From Izhakiella capsodis (lineage in GTDB: Bacteria; Pseudomonadota; Gammaproteobacteria; Enterobacterales; Enterobacteriaceae): DNA of 64,000 nucleotides. Positions 9,270 to 17,741 of the stretch are shown here, piece after piece. Under the pieces are notes generated by a model. That model was not told where the DNA came from, did not search any database, and saw nothing but the letters and a program-made list of their open reading frames with translations. The first letter of the stretch is position 1. Every line of letters begins with the position of its first letter. The translations under genes and the position numbers were made by a program. Location: assembly GCF_900115045.1 (NCBI RefSeq), contig NZ_FOVC01000004.1, positions 124,001 to 188,000 on the forward strand, in the 5' to 3' direction.

Positions 9270-9563
9270 TTTCAGATAGTTACCACAATCTTGCGGCTCG
9301 ATTTTTTTTAATGATGTCGCAGAACGGTATTGAGAGTGATCCGAAGCGCCCTTGCTGTATCACGATGCCCGGCGTCATTCATCGCCATCTCTTCAATAGC
9401 GTGATGGGTATCAGGTTTAACACCGTTGTAGCGATAGTTAATCTGAAAAGTTTTCAGGTATTGATCACAGCGATAAAGCTGTGCGCCTGTGCAGGAATGA
9501 CCATTTCTGATTATCCCGTGAGTATGAGAAAAATGGCGACAAATCATATCAATTTTTTCATCA
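9270..9563 (-). pseudogene. IS1-family InsA remnant
   Basis: A decayed InsA-like reading frame of about 80 residues. Recognisable segments are KIDMICRHF near the N-terminus, NGHSCTGAQLYRC, KTFQINYRYNGVKPDTHH, and EMAMNDAGHRDTARALRITLNTVLRHH, which follow the IS1 InsA zinc-finger/HTH sequence. The second zinc-binding pair is damaged (YRCDQYLK, where a Cys is expected). At about 9304-9312 it runs into an A-rich stretch resembling the IS1 slippery site, after which the InsB part is missing. No intact terminal repeats or target duplication were seen. It marks a past insertion between the fimbrial and acyl-peptide operons. Confidence 0.65.
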
Positions 9564-10044
9564 TGGGTTCAAACAGCGAAGAATACTCAAACACGAAGTC
9601 TGTAGCGCAAACCAAAGACATAAATTGCCTATATAACAATAAAAACAGATTTAATCTGCATGTTTATTTCTTATTAAAGAAAAAAATGAATAAATCAGAA
9701 CTAACTTTCACCTTATCATTTCTTACTTAAGAAATAACGTAAAAATAAAAGTGGGCGTATTGCCTCAAGCAGCCATCAGGACTCAACAGAGTAAACTAAC
9801 AAAGCTTATACGCCGGAGTTGCACCTAAGCGCCAGAATTGAAATCAATAACGCCACACAATATCAACAGAGCGACAGCATCATCTAAAAGGTATAATTAA
9901 CCACTCATATCAAAAGATATTAATTTTCAGTAGGCTTAACGACTTCATTCCTTCAAAAGCGATTATAAACTACCGTTCCATAATTCGTAACAGACAGGCG
10001 GCATTATTTGCCTGACGCTAATCAGCTGCCTGAAAGGCTGTGCC
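9564..10044. other. Intergenic, nothing recognised
   Basis: AT-rich sequence between the IS1-family remnant and the terminator of the large minus-strand operon. No frame with family resemblance and no repeats noted. Confidence 0.35.
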
Positions 10045-10073
10045 AGTAAAACAGGGCCTGCCACGCCCTGTTT
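10045..10073 (-). terminator. Terminator of the acyl-peptide operon
   Basis: A 9-bp perfect stem (arms 10049-10057 and 10065-10073, 7-base loop) followed by a short U-run on the minus-strand transcript. It begins eight bases after the ketoreductase stop codon and closes the 11-gene operon. Confidence 0.7.
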
Positions 10074-10080
10074 GCTGGCC

Positions 10081-10815
10081 TCAGGCAGAAAGGCCCCCAT
10101 CCAGAATAAGGGTTTGTCCGGTCATATAACTGCTCTCATCGCTGACCAGCCAGGCGACGGCACTCGCCACCTCATCCACGTTGCCGAAACGTTTCATTGG
10201 GATTGTTTTTCGCAGTTCCGCCAGCTTAACTTTAGGAATACTGTCCATAATCTGGGTATCAATATAACCGGGCAGCAGACAGTTGACTCGAATTCCGAAG
10301 CGGCCTGATTCAACGGATAGAGAGCGCGTCAGCCCCATCATCGCGGCTTTACTTGCCGCGTAGGCGCTTTGCCCACTGTTGCCTTTCACACCGGTAACCG
10401 ACGACATCATCACAACCGACCCTGTGCCCTGCATCATCATGGGTTCGAGCAGCAACTTATTCCAATAGAATACGGCATTAAGGTTGGTGTCCATAACCTT
10501 GTGCCAGTTCGCAGCGCTTTGCTGAATGTGCAAGGCATCCAAAGTCACGCCAGCATTGTGTACCAATGCATAGGGCGCGCCGAAGCGCGCCAGCAGATCG
10601 GTAGCCAGGCCGATCACCGCCTGCTCGTCGCAGCCATCACATTGGAACCCCTTAACCGTGCCGGGTAATGCTTTGCCAGCCAACTCAACCTCGCGTGCGG
10701 CATCTTCATCTTTACACCAGGTGAATACCACATTCCACTGTTTTGCCAAACGCAACACCGTGGCGCGACCTATCCCGCGGCTTCCGCCTGTCACTAAGAT
10801 CCATTGAGTGTGCAT
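10081..10815 (-). CDS. 3-ketoacyl-ACP reductase (FabG-like SDR)
   Basis: A 244-residue short-chain dehydrogenase/reductase. It has the NAD(P)-binding TGGSRGIGRA at the N-terminus, the NAG motif (VHNAGVT), catalytic Ser in MMSSVTGVKG, and the YAASK catalytic Tyr-Lys pair. These are the residues needed to reduce 3-ketoacyl-ACP to 3-hydroxyacyl-ACP. It is the last gene of the operon, four bases after the ACP gene and just before a hairpin terminator. Together with the KS, MaoC-like DH and ACP upstream it completes one reductive cycle except for enoyl reduction. It is a pathway-specific paralogue, not the housekeeping fabG, which lies in the fab cluster. Confidence 0.88.
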   Translation of the reverse strand: MHTQWILVTGGSRGIGRATVLRLAKQWNVVFTWCKDEDAAREVELAGKALPGTVKGFQCDGCDEQAVIGLATDLLARFGAPYALVHNAGVTLDALHIQQSAANWHKVMDTNLNAVFYWNKLLLEPMMMQGTGSVVMMSSVTGVKGNSGQSAYAASKAAMMGLTRSLSVESGRFGIRVNCLLPGYIDTQIMDSIPKVKLAELRKTIPMKRFGNVDEVASAVAWLVSDESSYMTGQTLILDGGLSA

Positions 10816-10818
10816 AAT

Positions 10819-11067
10819 TTACTGGCTTTTTTCACTAAGATGTTGACACAACTCGCTCAGTGTCATGTTGGGATGACGGGTAAACATCTCAGCGTCAAGC
10901 GTGACAGCAAACTCTTTCTTCGCCAGAACCATTAACTCCACATAGTCCAGACTGTCGAGTTTAAGCAGATACAGCGGCATATCTGGTCGAAGATCAGTCA
11001 TCTCCAGATCTTTTGCATCACACAGCATCTCACATACCTTGGTATAAACTTCATCAAATTGCGCCAT
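10819..11067 (-). CDS. Acyl carrier protein
   Basis: An 82-residue acidic acyl carrier protein. The phosphopantetheine attachment Ser is visible at about residue 39 in the DSLDYVELM motif, and the four-helix length is normal. It would carry the growing acyl chain between the ketosynthase, ketoreductase and dehydratase encoded next to it. AGGGA lies upstream of ATG. No phosphopantetheinyl transferase is in the operon, so modification must come from a host enzyme. It has a longer gap (69 bp) to the dehydratase gene than the other genes of the operon. Confidence 0.9.
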   Translation of the reverse strand: MAQFDEVYTKVCEMLCDAKDLEMTDLRPDMPLYLLKLDSLDYVELMVLAKKEFAVTLDAEMFTRHPNMTLSELCQHLSEKSQ

Positions 11068-11136
11068 TTTTATTCCCTTTAATTGCGTTGCTTAATACTT
11101 TTCAGAACAAATTTTTAGTGAGTGAAAAACGGTGTT

Positions 11137-11952
11137 TCACTCCGTAGCCAGCGGTCCGGTTTTTAACGTCACCGTTACCGCAATCAACGGTTCATCAGTC
11201 CGCCATGCCTGGATGCCGGTAACTAACACTAGCCCTGGCGCCTTTTCACCCATCACCAGCGTCGGCTGGATGGCATAATGCAGCGGTTCACCTGACCACA
11301 CTTTCTCCACAGGCTGTAACAGCCAGGACGCAAAATGGACCTGATGATGGGTCTGTACTACCTGCACCAGACTTAATATATCGCCGAGGCAGTTAGCCTT
11401 GTGGCCGGGGATAAGATCCCGTACGCTTTCGAGCGTTTCCGTGGCATTCACCAGTTGACGAAACAGAATCGCGTCTAAAAGGCTCCAGAGCGGCACTGGA
11501 TTATTTTCTACCGTCAGGAACTGGTTATAGATTGCCGAGAGCCTGTCCCCAGGTAGCATGCTTGCCCGGATGACGGGTGATAGCGTCAGCGGCATCGCCA
11601 CGCTCAACTTACTGTTGATACTGCTCTGCTGGGTATCGCTATTAACCAGTTTTCCCCCGATCTGCAACCTGTCGCCCTGGCATGTTTCGTTTAATGACAG
11701 CTGATAAGGTATATCGAACAGCACGGGAGCGCGCAGTCGGCTACTGAATAGAAAACCATCTGAACAAAATAGGTGTTTCTCCAGTGCCTGACTGAGTCCT
11801 GACTTCACCTCCAGCAGCGCACGCATACCGTGTATACACAATCGATCCATACCGAGACGTCGCGCCTCGGCAGGGTCAAAATGGATCGGATTATGATCGC
11901 CGGAAAACACAGCCCAACGTGCTGCATCTCGTTGCGTATAGCACAGTGCCAT
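11137..11952 (-). CDS. MaoC-like (hot-dog) 3-hydroxyacyl-ACP dehydratase
   Basis: A 271-residue hot-dog protein. The hydratase-2/MaoC signature is at the N-terminus: FSGDHNPIHFDPAEARRLGM followed by HGM, giving the catalytic Asp/His pair. The remaining ~200 residues form a second, diverged half, so it may be a double hot-dog of the eukaryotic-like MaoC type. In this operon its likely job is dehydration of the 3-hydroxyacyl-ACP made by the ketoreductase to an enoyl-ACP. Its start codon overlaps the ketosynthase stop by one base (11952). No enoyl reductase gene is present, so the product chain could stay unsaturated. Confidence 0.78.
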   Translation of the reverse strand: MALCYTQRDAARWAVFSGDHNPIHFDPAEARRLGMDRLCIHGMRALLEVKSGLSQALEKHLFCSDGFLFSSRLRAPVLFDIPYQLSLNETCQGDRLQIGGKLVNSDTQQSSINSKLSVAMPLTLSPVIRASMLPGDRLSAIYNQFLTVENNPVPLWSLLDAILFRQLVNATETLESVRDLIPGHKANCLGDILSLVQVVQTHHQVHFASWLLQPVEKVWSGEPLHYAIQPTLVMGEKAPGLVLVTGIQAWRTDEPLIAVTVTLKTGPLATE

Positions 11953-13220
11953 TATTCCCCCCGCCCAATAACCAGCGCCGCATTCGCGCCGCCAAAACCA
12001 AAACTCAGGTTAAGCGTCATGTTCAATGCGGCCGGGCGATGTCTGTTCGGCACATAATCCAGATCGCAGCGCGGGTCCGGCGTATCAAGATGACAGGTCG
12101 CGGGTATTACCTGATGCTGTAGTGCCTGCAGGCAGACGATGGATTCAAAACTGCCAGCCGCCGCAATCAGGTGACCACTATAGGATTTGGTACTCGAACA
12201 GGGCGTCGCGTAGGCCGCTTCCCCCAGCGCCATTTTGAGCGCTTCTGTTTCGTTGAGATCGTTAAGCGGTGTAGAGGTTCCGTGTGCGTTAATGTAATCC
12301 AGTTCGCTGGCGCCAATTTCAGCCTGATTAAGCGCACAGCGAATGGTCTGCACGCGGGCAATTTTGTCGTCAGCCGGGGCGGTAAAATCGAAGGCGTCAG
12401 AGTAATTTCCATAGCCGTGAATTTCACCCACTATCTTCGCACCGCGCGCAATGGCTGACTCCCGTTCCTCCAGGCATAGCACAGCCGCCCCCTCACTCAG
12501 CACGAAGCCGTTACGATGCTGGCTGAACGGACAGCAGGCGCGGGTCAACACCGCCTGCTCGCTGGCAAGCGCGCCCAATACGTCAATGTTCCACACCGCT
12601 GAATCAGAACGCAGTGACTCGCCCGCGCCGGCCAGCATCATGTTTGCACGACCCTGGCGAATCAATTCAAAGGCATCTCCCACGGCCATCGTTCCGGTTG
12701 CGCAGGCGGCCACCGGCGTATTTTGATAGCCCCGAAGTGCCCACAGCAGGCTGACGGCCGCCGTGGCGGCGTTCGGCATCGAGAAAAAACAGCCAAAGGG
12801 TGATCCTACGCCGCTACGCATAAATTCTTCATAGTGTGATTGCGTTTCGTCTTGCCCGGCCCAGCCGGTGCCCATGATGGTGCCGCAATCACGTAAATCG
12901 TAGTACTGCTCCAGCTTTTCATCACCAAAGGCCATCTGCATGGCTTCACGCGCGGCGGCCAGGGTAAGCCGTGCAAAACGCGGCAAGCGGCGGCGGATCG
13001 CAGCAGGAACGCCCTTGAGCGAGGGTTCCTCATCAATCAGCCCGTAAAAACGGGATTTGATCCCCGCGGCAGACTTATCGCAATAACGATAGCCAACTTT
13101 GTAGTTCATGATAGCCGCCCAGCTCTCTGCGGAATTCATTCCCAGAGGGGTGACCGCACCATACCCGGTGACCACAACCCGACGTGGTGTATTCATCGCC
13201 GGTAAACTCTCCCTTTGCAT
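11952..13220 (-). CDS. Beta-ketoacyl-ACP synthase (FabF/KAS II-like)
   Basis: A 422-residue thiolase-fold condensing enzyme. The catalytic triad is visible: Cys in VAACATGTMA (about residue 173), His in NAHGTSTPLND, and His in STKSYSGHLIAAAG. The FGFGGANAALVI C-terminal motif is also typical. It would elongate an ACP-bound acyl chain with malonyl-ACP. No chain-length factor partner is present, so it should act as a homodimer. ATG at 13220 has AAGGA seven bases upstream; an alternative ATG at 13196 would begin MNTPRR. It follows the outer-membrane factor gene by nine bases. Confidence 0.88.
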   Translation of the reverse strand: MQRESLPAMNTPRRVVVTGYGAVTPLGMNSAESWAAIMNYKVGYRYCDKSAAGIKSRFYGLIDEEPSLKGVPAAIRRRLPRFARLTLAAAREAMQMAFGDEKLEQYYDLRDCGTIMGTGWAGQDETQSHYEEFMRSGVGSPFGCFFSMPNAATAAVSLLWALRGYQNTPVAACATGTMAVGDAFELIRQGRANMMLAGAGESLRSDSAVWNIDVLGALASEQAVLTRACCPFSQHRNGFVLSEGAAVLCLEERESAIARGAKIVGEIHGYGNYSDAFDFTAPADDKIARVQTIRCALNQAEIGASELDYINAHGTSTPLNDLNETEALKMALGEAAYATPCSSTKSYSGHLIAAAGSFESIVCLQALQHQVIPATCHLDTPDPRCDLDYVPNRHRPAALNMTLNLSFGFGGANAALVIGRGE

Positions 13221-13229
13221 GACTCATCC

Positions 13230-14618
13230 TTATTGATTCACTGTGTCGTCTTCTCCACCACCCAGTGCGAGCCAGAGCTTCATGGTGGAATTCAGGTAGT
13301 TGTATTGCGTTGTTACCCGCGCATTCTCGCTATCCAGCAGTGCGTTCTGCGAATCCAGCAGCGTCTGATAGGACACGGCACCGAAGCGATACTGGCTTTC
13401 CACCAGCGCCAGCCTTCGCTGGCTTAGCGCGAAGTTATCCTGTTGACGCTGTTTTTCCTGCTGCGAAGTCAGGCGCTGCGACATAGCGTTATCGACATCC
13501 TGCAACGCACTGTAGGCTGTTTTTTTGAACTGAATGGCCGCGCTCTGAACATCTAAATCAGACTGTGCAATGGTCAGCTGCACCCTATTCCATTCAATGA
13601 AGGGCAGATTGAGCGCTGATCCCAGCGTTCTGACCGGATTGCTAAACCATTGCCGGAATACCGACGCCCCGGCATTAAGCGACGCGCTGAGCGTCAGTGA
13701 GGGATAAAAGCTCAGACGGGCAACATCCGAACCGGCCAATGCCGCACGCAGCTTCAGCTCGGCCGCCCGGACATCCGGTCTTTGGGCTATCATCGCCAGC
13801 GGGAGCCGTTGCGCAACCGGCACGCGCTGTTTGCTATCCAGCGAAGCGCGCTCCGCCGTGTATTGTCCTGGCGGACGGCCCAGTAAAATCGCCAGCGCAT
13901 TACGGCTTTCATCACGCTGCTGGTAGAGATCGCGCAGGCTGTTTTCCCGACTCAATAGCGTTTGCTGTGCCTGCAAATAATCAAGCTGACCAAGATCCCC
14001 GGCTCGCCAGCGTGAGGTCACCATCGCCAACGTATCCCGGGCAATATCCACGCTGCGCTGCATATTGCCGATTTGCGCATTCAGGCTGGCCGTCTGCCAG
14101 TAAAGCTGGGACGCCGTGCCGATCAGGGTCAGTGCAGTTGCATGTAAATCCTGTTCTGATGCCTTTGCCAGCCAGTCAGATTGCTCACGCGTGCGCGCCA
14201 GTTTTCCCCAGAGATCCAGTTCATACGACGCCGTAAGCGCATTGTTGTAATTTTCCGTTGGCGTGGTATTGCGACGTAAATTTTGGCTATTGGTGGCAGT
14301 CGCGTTGGCAGAAAAATCAGGCGTCAGGGTGAGATCGGACAGGCCAGCCGCCAGCCGCGCTTGCCTGAGCTTTATGCCGGCCAGCGCTAAATCGTTATTA
14401 CTTTGCAGCGTTGCCACAATAAGCCGTGACAGCTGAGGATCGTCAAAGTTATTCCACCAGTGCGGCGTAAATTTCACCACCCCCTCACCGGTATCCTGCT
14501 CGCGCCAGACATCAGGAACCGACAGCAACGGGCGCTGATAATCGCTTTTCAGTGCCTGGCCACACCCGTTCAGCATCAGCATGATTAGCACCGCAAGAGA
14601 CCGGATCAGAATATTCAT
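13230..14618 (-). CDS. TolC/NodT-family outer-membrane efflux lipoprotein
   Basis: A 462-residue outer-membrane factor. The N-terminus has a lipobox-like signal (VLIMLMLNGCGQ), so the mature protein is probably lipid-anchored at Cys. It has two outer-membrane-efflux repeats, each with long coiled-coil helices (for example LAGIKLRQARLAAGLSDL and RPDVRAAELKLRAALAGSD). It would give the exit duct for the MacA/MacB- or C39-ABC-driven export steps. Its start overlaps the macB stop by four bases (ATGA), suggesting translational coupling. Confidence 0.88.
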   Translation of the reverse strand: MNILIRSLAVLIMLMLNGCGQALKSDYQRPLLSVPDVWREQDTGEGVVKFTPHWWNNFDDPQLSRLIVATLQSNNDLALAGIKLRQARLAAGLSDLTLTPDFSANATATNSQNLRRNTTPTENYNNALTASYELDLWGKLARTREQSDWLAKASEQDLHATALTLIGTASQLYWQTASLNAQIGNMQRSVDIARDTLAMVTSRWRAGDLGQLDYLQAQQTLLSRENSLRDLYQQRDESRNALAILLGRPPGQYTAERASLDSKQRVPVAQRLPLAMIAQRPDVRAAELKLRAALAGSDVARLSFYPSLTLSASLNAGASVFRQWFSNPVRTLGSALNLPFIEWNRVQLTIAQSDLDVQSAAIQFKKTAYSALQDVDNAMSQRLTSQQEKQRQQDNFALSQRRLALVESQYRFGAVSYQTLLDSQNALLDSENARVTTQYNYLNSTMKLWLALGGGEDDTVNQ

Positions 14619-16561
14619 TCGCGGGCCAGCGCCTCAGTCGGATGCAGACAAGCCGCATTGCGCGCCGGGAAAAAGCCAAATCCCAACCCGATTAGCGCGG
14701 AAAATCCACCCGCCAGCAGAATCGGCGGCCAGGTAAAAATCATGGTGAATTCTTGGGTAACTTGAGAAAAAATCAGCCCCGCCAGGCCCGATCCAATAAT
14801 ACCGATCAGTCCGCCAAGCGTACAAATCACCATCGCTTCAATCAGAAACTGGCGCATGATGTCAACCGGGCGCGCACCCACAGAGAGACGTATGCCAATT
14901 TCATGGGTGCGCTCTGTCACGGAGACCAGCATGATGTTCATCACCCCTACACCACCGACCAGCAGAGAGATCCCGGCAATGGCGGTGATCAGCAGCGTCA
15001 TGGATTCTGAGGTTTTACGGATCGTCTTCGTCAGTTGATCGTTGGTCAGCGTGAAGAAGTCGCGCTTGCCGTGTGCCGATATCAGCAGTTGCTCAATCTG
15101 ATGCTGCGCCACCTCGATCGGGTAACCGTCAGCAATACGCAGGATAATAGACTGCAGCGGCGTATCACCTGACATCCTTTCAAGCAGCGAGGTATACGGA
15201 ACCCAGGCACCAGGCTGTTCGCCAATAGACTTCGGCCCTTTTTTATCTGCGACGCCAATCACTCGGAACGGCACCCCGGCGAGCTGAATAATTTCGCCCA
15301 GCGGATCCTGGCCGTTGGCGAACAGCGTAGCGCGCACGTTAGGATCGATGATGATCACCGGCTCACGATCTGTCAGGTCGCGAGGCGTAAATGTGTTCCC
15401 GGCAATAAACTGCAGGCCCTGAGCTCGGAAGAAGCCGTTGCTGACGCCCAGCAGCGACACCAGAACCTGTGTTCCCCCACGGATGGCCCGAACCGTGTCG
15501 CTCACCACTGGCGAAAGGCTATCGGTAAACGGTTGTTTGCCAAGCAGCGCAACGTCTTCCAGCGTCAGCGAACGTTCAAAATCCGGTCGCGGTTGATCCC
15601 AGCTCAGACCAGGACGAATTTGGATGGTGCTGGTGCCAAGCTGGCTTATCTGGTTCAGAATACTTTGTCGTGCCCCTTCGCCCACCGCCATAGAAGAGAC
15701 GACAGAGGCAATACCGATGATGATGCCGAGCATAGAAAGAAACGCACGGACACGATGCCCGAGCAGTGAACGCCACGCCATGCGCACCGCTTCTTTGATG
15801 CTTTGCCACACCGGGGTTCGGCCGATAGAGGCAATTGCTGGTAACGACTGTGACTCACCCTGTTGCATTGCCGGGTTGGCGTAATCGGCGACCATCTGGC
15901 CGTCGTGGATTTCAACAATGCGCTGACACTGCGCGGCGATGCTTCGGTCATGCGTCACAATAACGAGCGTATGTCCGGCCTGATGAAGGCCATGCAGAAT
16001 ATCCATCAACGCCTGACCGCTGGTGCTATCAAGTGCGCCGGTGGGTTCATCAGCCAGAATCACCGGCGCGCCGTTCATCAGGGCGCGCGCGATACTCACG
16101 CGCTGTTGCTGACCACCGGAGAGCTGTGCAGGCAGGTAGTGCATACGCGGCCCCAGCCCTAAACGTCCCAGCAAATGTTCCGCGCGCGACTGGCGGGTAG
16201 AAGCGGGCATGTCGGTATACAGCGCCGGAATAGTGACGTTCTCGATCGCCGTCAGATACGGCATCAGGTGATAGCGCTGAAAAATAAACCCCAGATACTG
16301 ACTGCGCAACTGCGCCAGCTCTTCACTTGTAGCGGCCTGGGTCGACAGACTCATAATCGACATTTCGCCTTCCGAGGGCTTATCCAGGCACCCCAGAATA
16401 TTCATCAGCGTGGATTTACCCGAGCCGGACGCGCCGACAATTGCCAGCATCTCACCGGCATGCACGCGCAGAGAGATGTCCTTCAACACGGTCACTTCAG
16501 CGTTGCCCGAGCCAAAACGGCGAGAGATGTGGGAAAGTTCGATTACCGGCGAGCTAGCCAT
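14615..16561 (-). CDS. macB: MacB-like ABC transporter (ATPase-permease fusion)
   Basis: A 648-residue protein, the same length as E. coli MacB. The N-terminal ATPase has Walker A GASGSGKST, signature LSGGQQQRVSIARAL and Walker B VILADEPTGALD. It is followed by a membrane segment near 275-300, a large periplasmic domain, and three C-terminal membrane helices (LITAIAGISLLVGGVGVMNIML and on). MacB does not move substrate through the membrane itself; it drives periplasmic substrates out through a MacA-TolC conduit. The start at MASSPVIEL overlaps the macA stop by eight bases. Context suggests a dedicated copy that exports or clears the operon's peptide product, not general macrolide efflux. Confidence 0.9.
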   Translation of the reverse strand: MASSPVIELSHISRRFGSGNAEVTVLKDISLRVHAGEMLAIVGASGSGKSTLMNILGCLDKPSEGEMSIMSLSTQAATSEELAQLRSQYLGFIFQRYHLMPYLTAIENVTIPALYTDMPASTRQSRAEHLLGRLGLGPRMHYLPAQLSGGQQQRVSIARALMNGAPVILADEPTGALDSTSGQALMDILHGLHQAGHTLVIVTHDRSIAAQCQRIVEIHDGQMVADYANPAMQQGESQSLPAIASIGRTPVWQSIKEAVRMAWRSLLGHRVRAFLSMLGIIIGIASVVSSMAVGEGARQSILNQISQLGTSTIQIRPGLSWDQPRPDFERSLTLEDVALLGKQPFTDSLSPVVSDTVRAIRGGTQVLVSLLGVSNGFFRAQGLQFIAGNTFTPRDLTDREPVIIIDPNVRATLFANGQDPLGEIIQLAGVPFRVIGVADKKGPKSIGEQPGAWVPYTSLLERMSGDTPLQSIILRIADGYPIEVAQHQIEQLLISAHGKRDFFTLTNDQLTKTIRKTSESMTLLITAIAGISLLVGGVGVMNIMLVSVTERTHEIGIRLSVGARPVDIMRQFLIEAMVICTLGGLIGIIGSGLAGLIFSQVTQEFTMIFTWPPILLAGGFSALIGLGFGFFPARNAACLHPTEALARE

Positions 16562-17741
16562 TCTTGCCCCCTGTGGTGTTTGGTATAACCACACGCTCGC
16601 CGTCATGCAGTCCAGCTTTCACTTCTACAAACTGTCGGTCGTTGATCCCCACATGAACAAGACGTTGCTCGGTTGTCCCCCCTTTCACGACCTGCACTGC
16701 GTAGTCGTCGTCACCTTGCGACTGACCCAGCGCCATCACCGGCAGGCGTAACACATTTTTGACCCGCTCAGTAACGATAAACACTTGCGCCGTCATAGAG
16801 GTACGCAGAAGATGGCCGGGATTCGGCACGCTAAACACGCCGTTGTAATACACGGCGGAGGATTGTTGAGGCTGGCCGCGCATATCGTCATCCTGCAACG
16901 CCTCGTTAGGGGCATCCTGCAACGCGCCCATTACGCCTTGATAACGATGGCCCGGATCGGCGACCACGTAGAATGTCAGTGGCTGACCGGGATGCACTTT
17001 CAGAATATCGGTTTCTGAAATACGGGTTTGCACCGTCATCGTGTCAACGTTCGCCAGCACCAGAATCGTCGGCGCGGTTTGAGAGGAGACCACGGTCTGG
17101 CCCTCTTTGGTGACAATCCCCAGAACCTGGCCGTCCATCGGTGCCAGAATGCGCGTATAACCCAGGTTGGCTTTCGCGGTTTCCAGCGCCATCTGTGCCT
17201 GAACGATCTGCGCCTCATTGACTTTTATCTGCGCCCGCTGGGTATTCACCCTGGCCTGCGCCTGCTCCAGATTGCTTTTGGTTCCCGATCCATCGCGATC
17301 CATCTGGCGCTGACGTTTCAACTCCAGCTGGTACTCGGTTAACGTGAATAGCGCCCCCTGCTTCTGGGCCAGCGCACTGTCCAGCTCGGCCTCCGATTTA
17401 CGCAGTTCGCTCTGTTGCAGCGTCGGGTCAATTTCCGCCAGCAGTTGCCCTTTGGTTACCCGATCTCCGGCTTGCACATAGAGTTTTTTTAACTGACCGT
17501 TGACCTGTGCACCCACGTTCACCTGCACGGAAGGTTTCAGTATTCCGGTCGCCAGCACCACCTTTTCAATATCACCGCGGTCTATTGCCTGCGAGAGCAG
17601 CGGTGCCGTCGTGCCTGACATCATGCTGCGCAGCCCCCATGCCCCGCCAGCCAGCAGGATCAGCACTAGCGCGACCAGTGCATAAAAAGGCTTACGCTGC
17701 CTGGCTATGCGGACCAGGATCGTCTTCATATTCGCACTCAC
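16554..17741 (-). CDS. macA: MacA-like periplasmic adaptor (membrane fusion protein)
   Basis: A 395-residue adaptor with one N-terminal membrane segment (FYALVALVLILLAGGAWGL), a biotinyl-lipoyl-like half (VNVGAQVNGQLKKLYVQAGD), a long alpha-helical hairpin (about 105-190), the second lipoyl half (ILAPMDGQVLGIVTKEGQTV) and beta-barrel/membrane-proximal domains. It would bridge the MacB or C39-ABC inner-membrane pump to the TolC-like outer-membrane factor. The start is taken as GTG overlapping the upstream stop (GTGA); an ATG four codons on is possible. Gene order MacA-MacB-OMF is conserved as a cassette. Confidence 0.88.
   Translation of the reverse strand: MSANMKTILVRIARQRKPFYALVALVLILLAGGAWGLRSMMSGTTAPLLSQAIDRGDIEKVVLATGILKPSVQVNVGAQVNGQLKKLYVQAGDRVTKGQLLAEIDPTLQQSELRKSEAELDSALAQKQGALFTLTEYQLELKRQRQMDRDGSGTKSNLEQAQARVNTQRAQIKVNEAQIVQAQMALETAKANLGYTRILAPMDGQVLGIVTKEGQTVVSSQTAPTILVLANVDTMTVQTRISETDILKVHPGQPLTFYVVADPGHRYQGVMGALQDAPNEALQDDDMRGQPQQSSAVYYNGVFSVPNPGHLLRTSMTAQVFIVTERVKNVLRLPVMALGQSQGDDDYAVQVVKGGTTEQRLVHVGINDRQFVEVKAGLHDGERVVIPNTTGGKNG

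Noticed and set aside
10081..13220. Aryl polyene biosynthesis cluster
   Set aside because: Only one KS, one ACP and one KR/DH set are present; the ammonia lyase, AMP ligase, second KS, methyltransferase and exporter proteins that define aryl polyene clusters are missing.
14615..17741. macAB as a generic macrolide/enterotoxin efflux locus
   Set aside because: The genes overlap with a C39 exporter and sit in the peptide operon, so a dedicated role is more likely than drug efflux.
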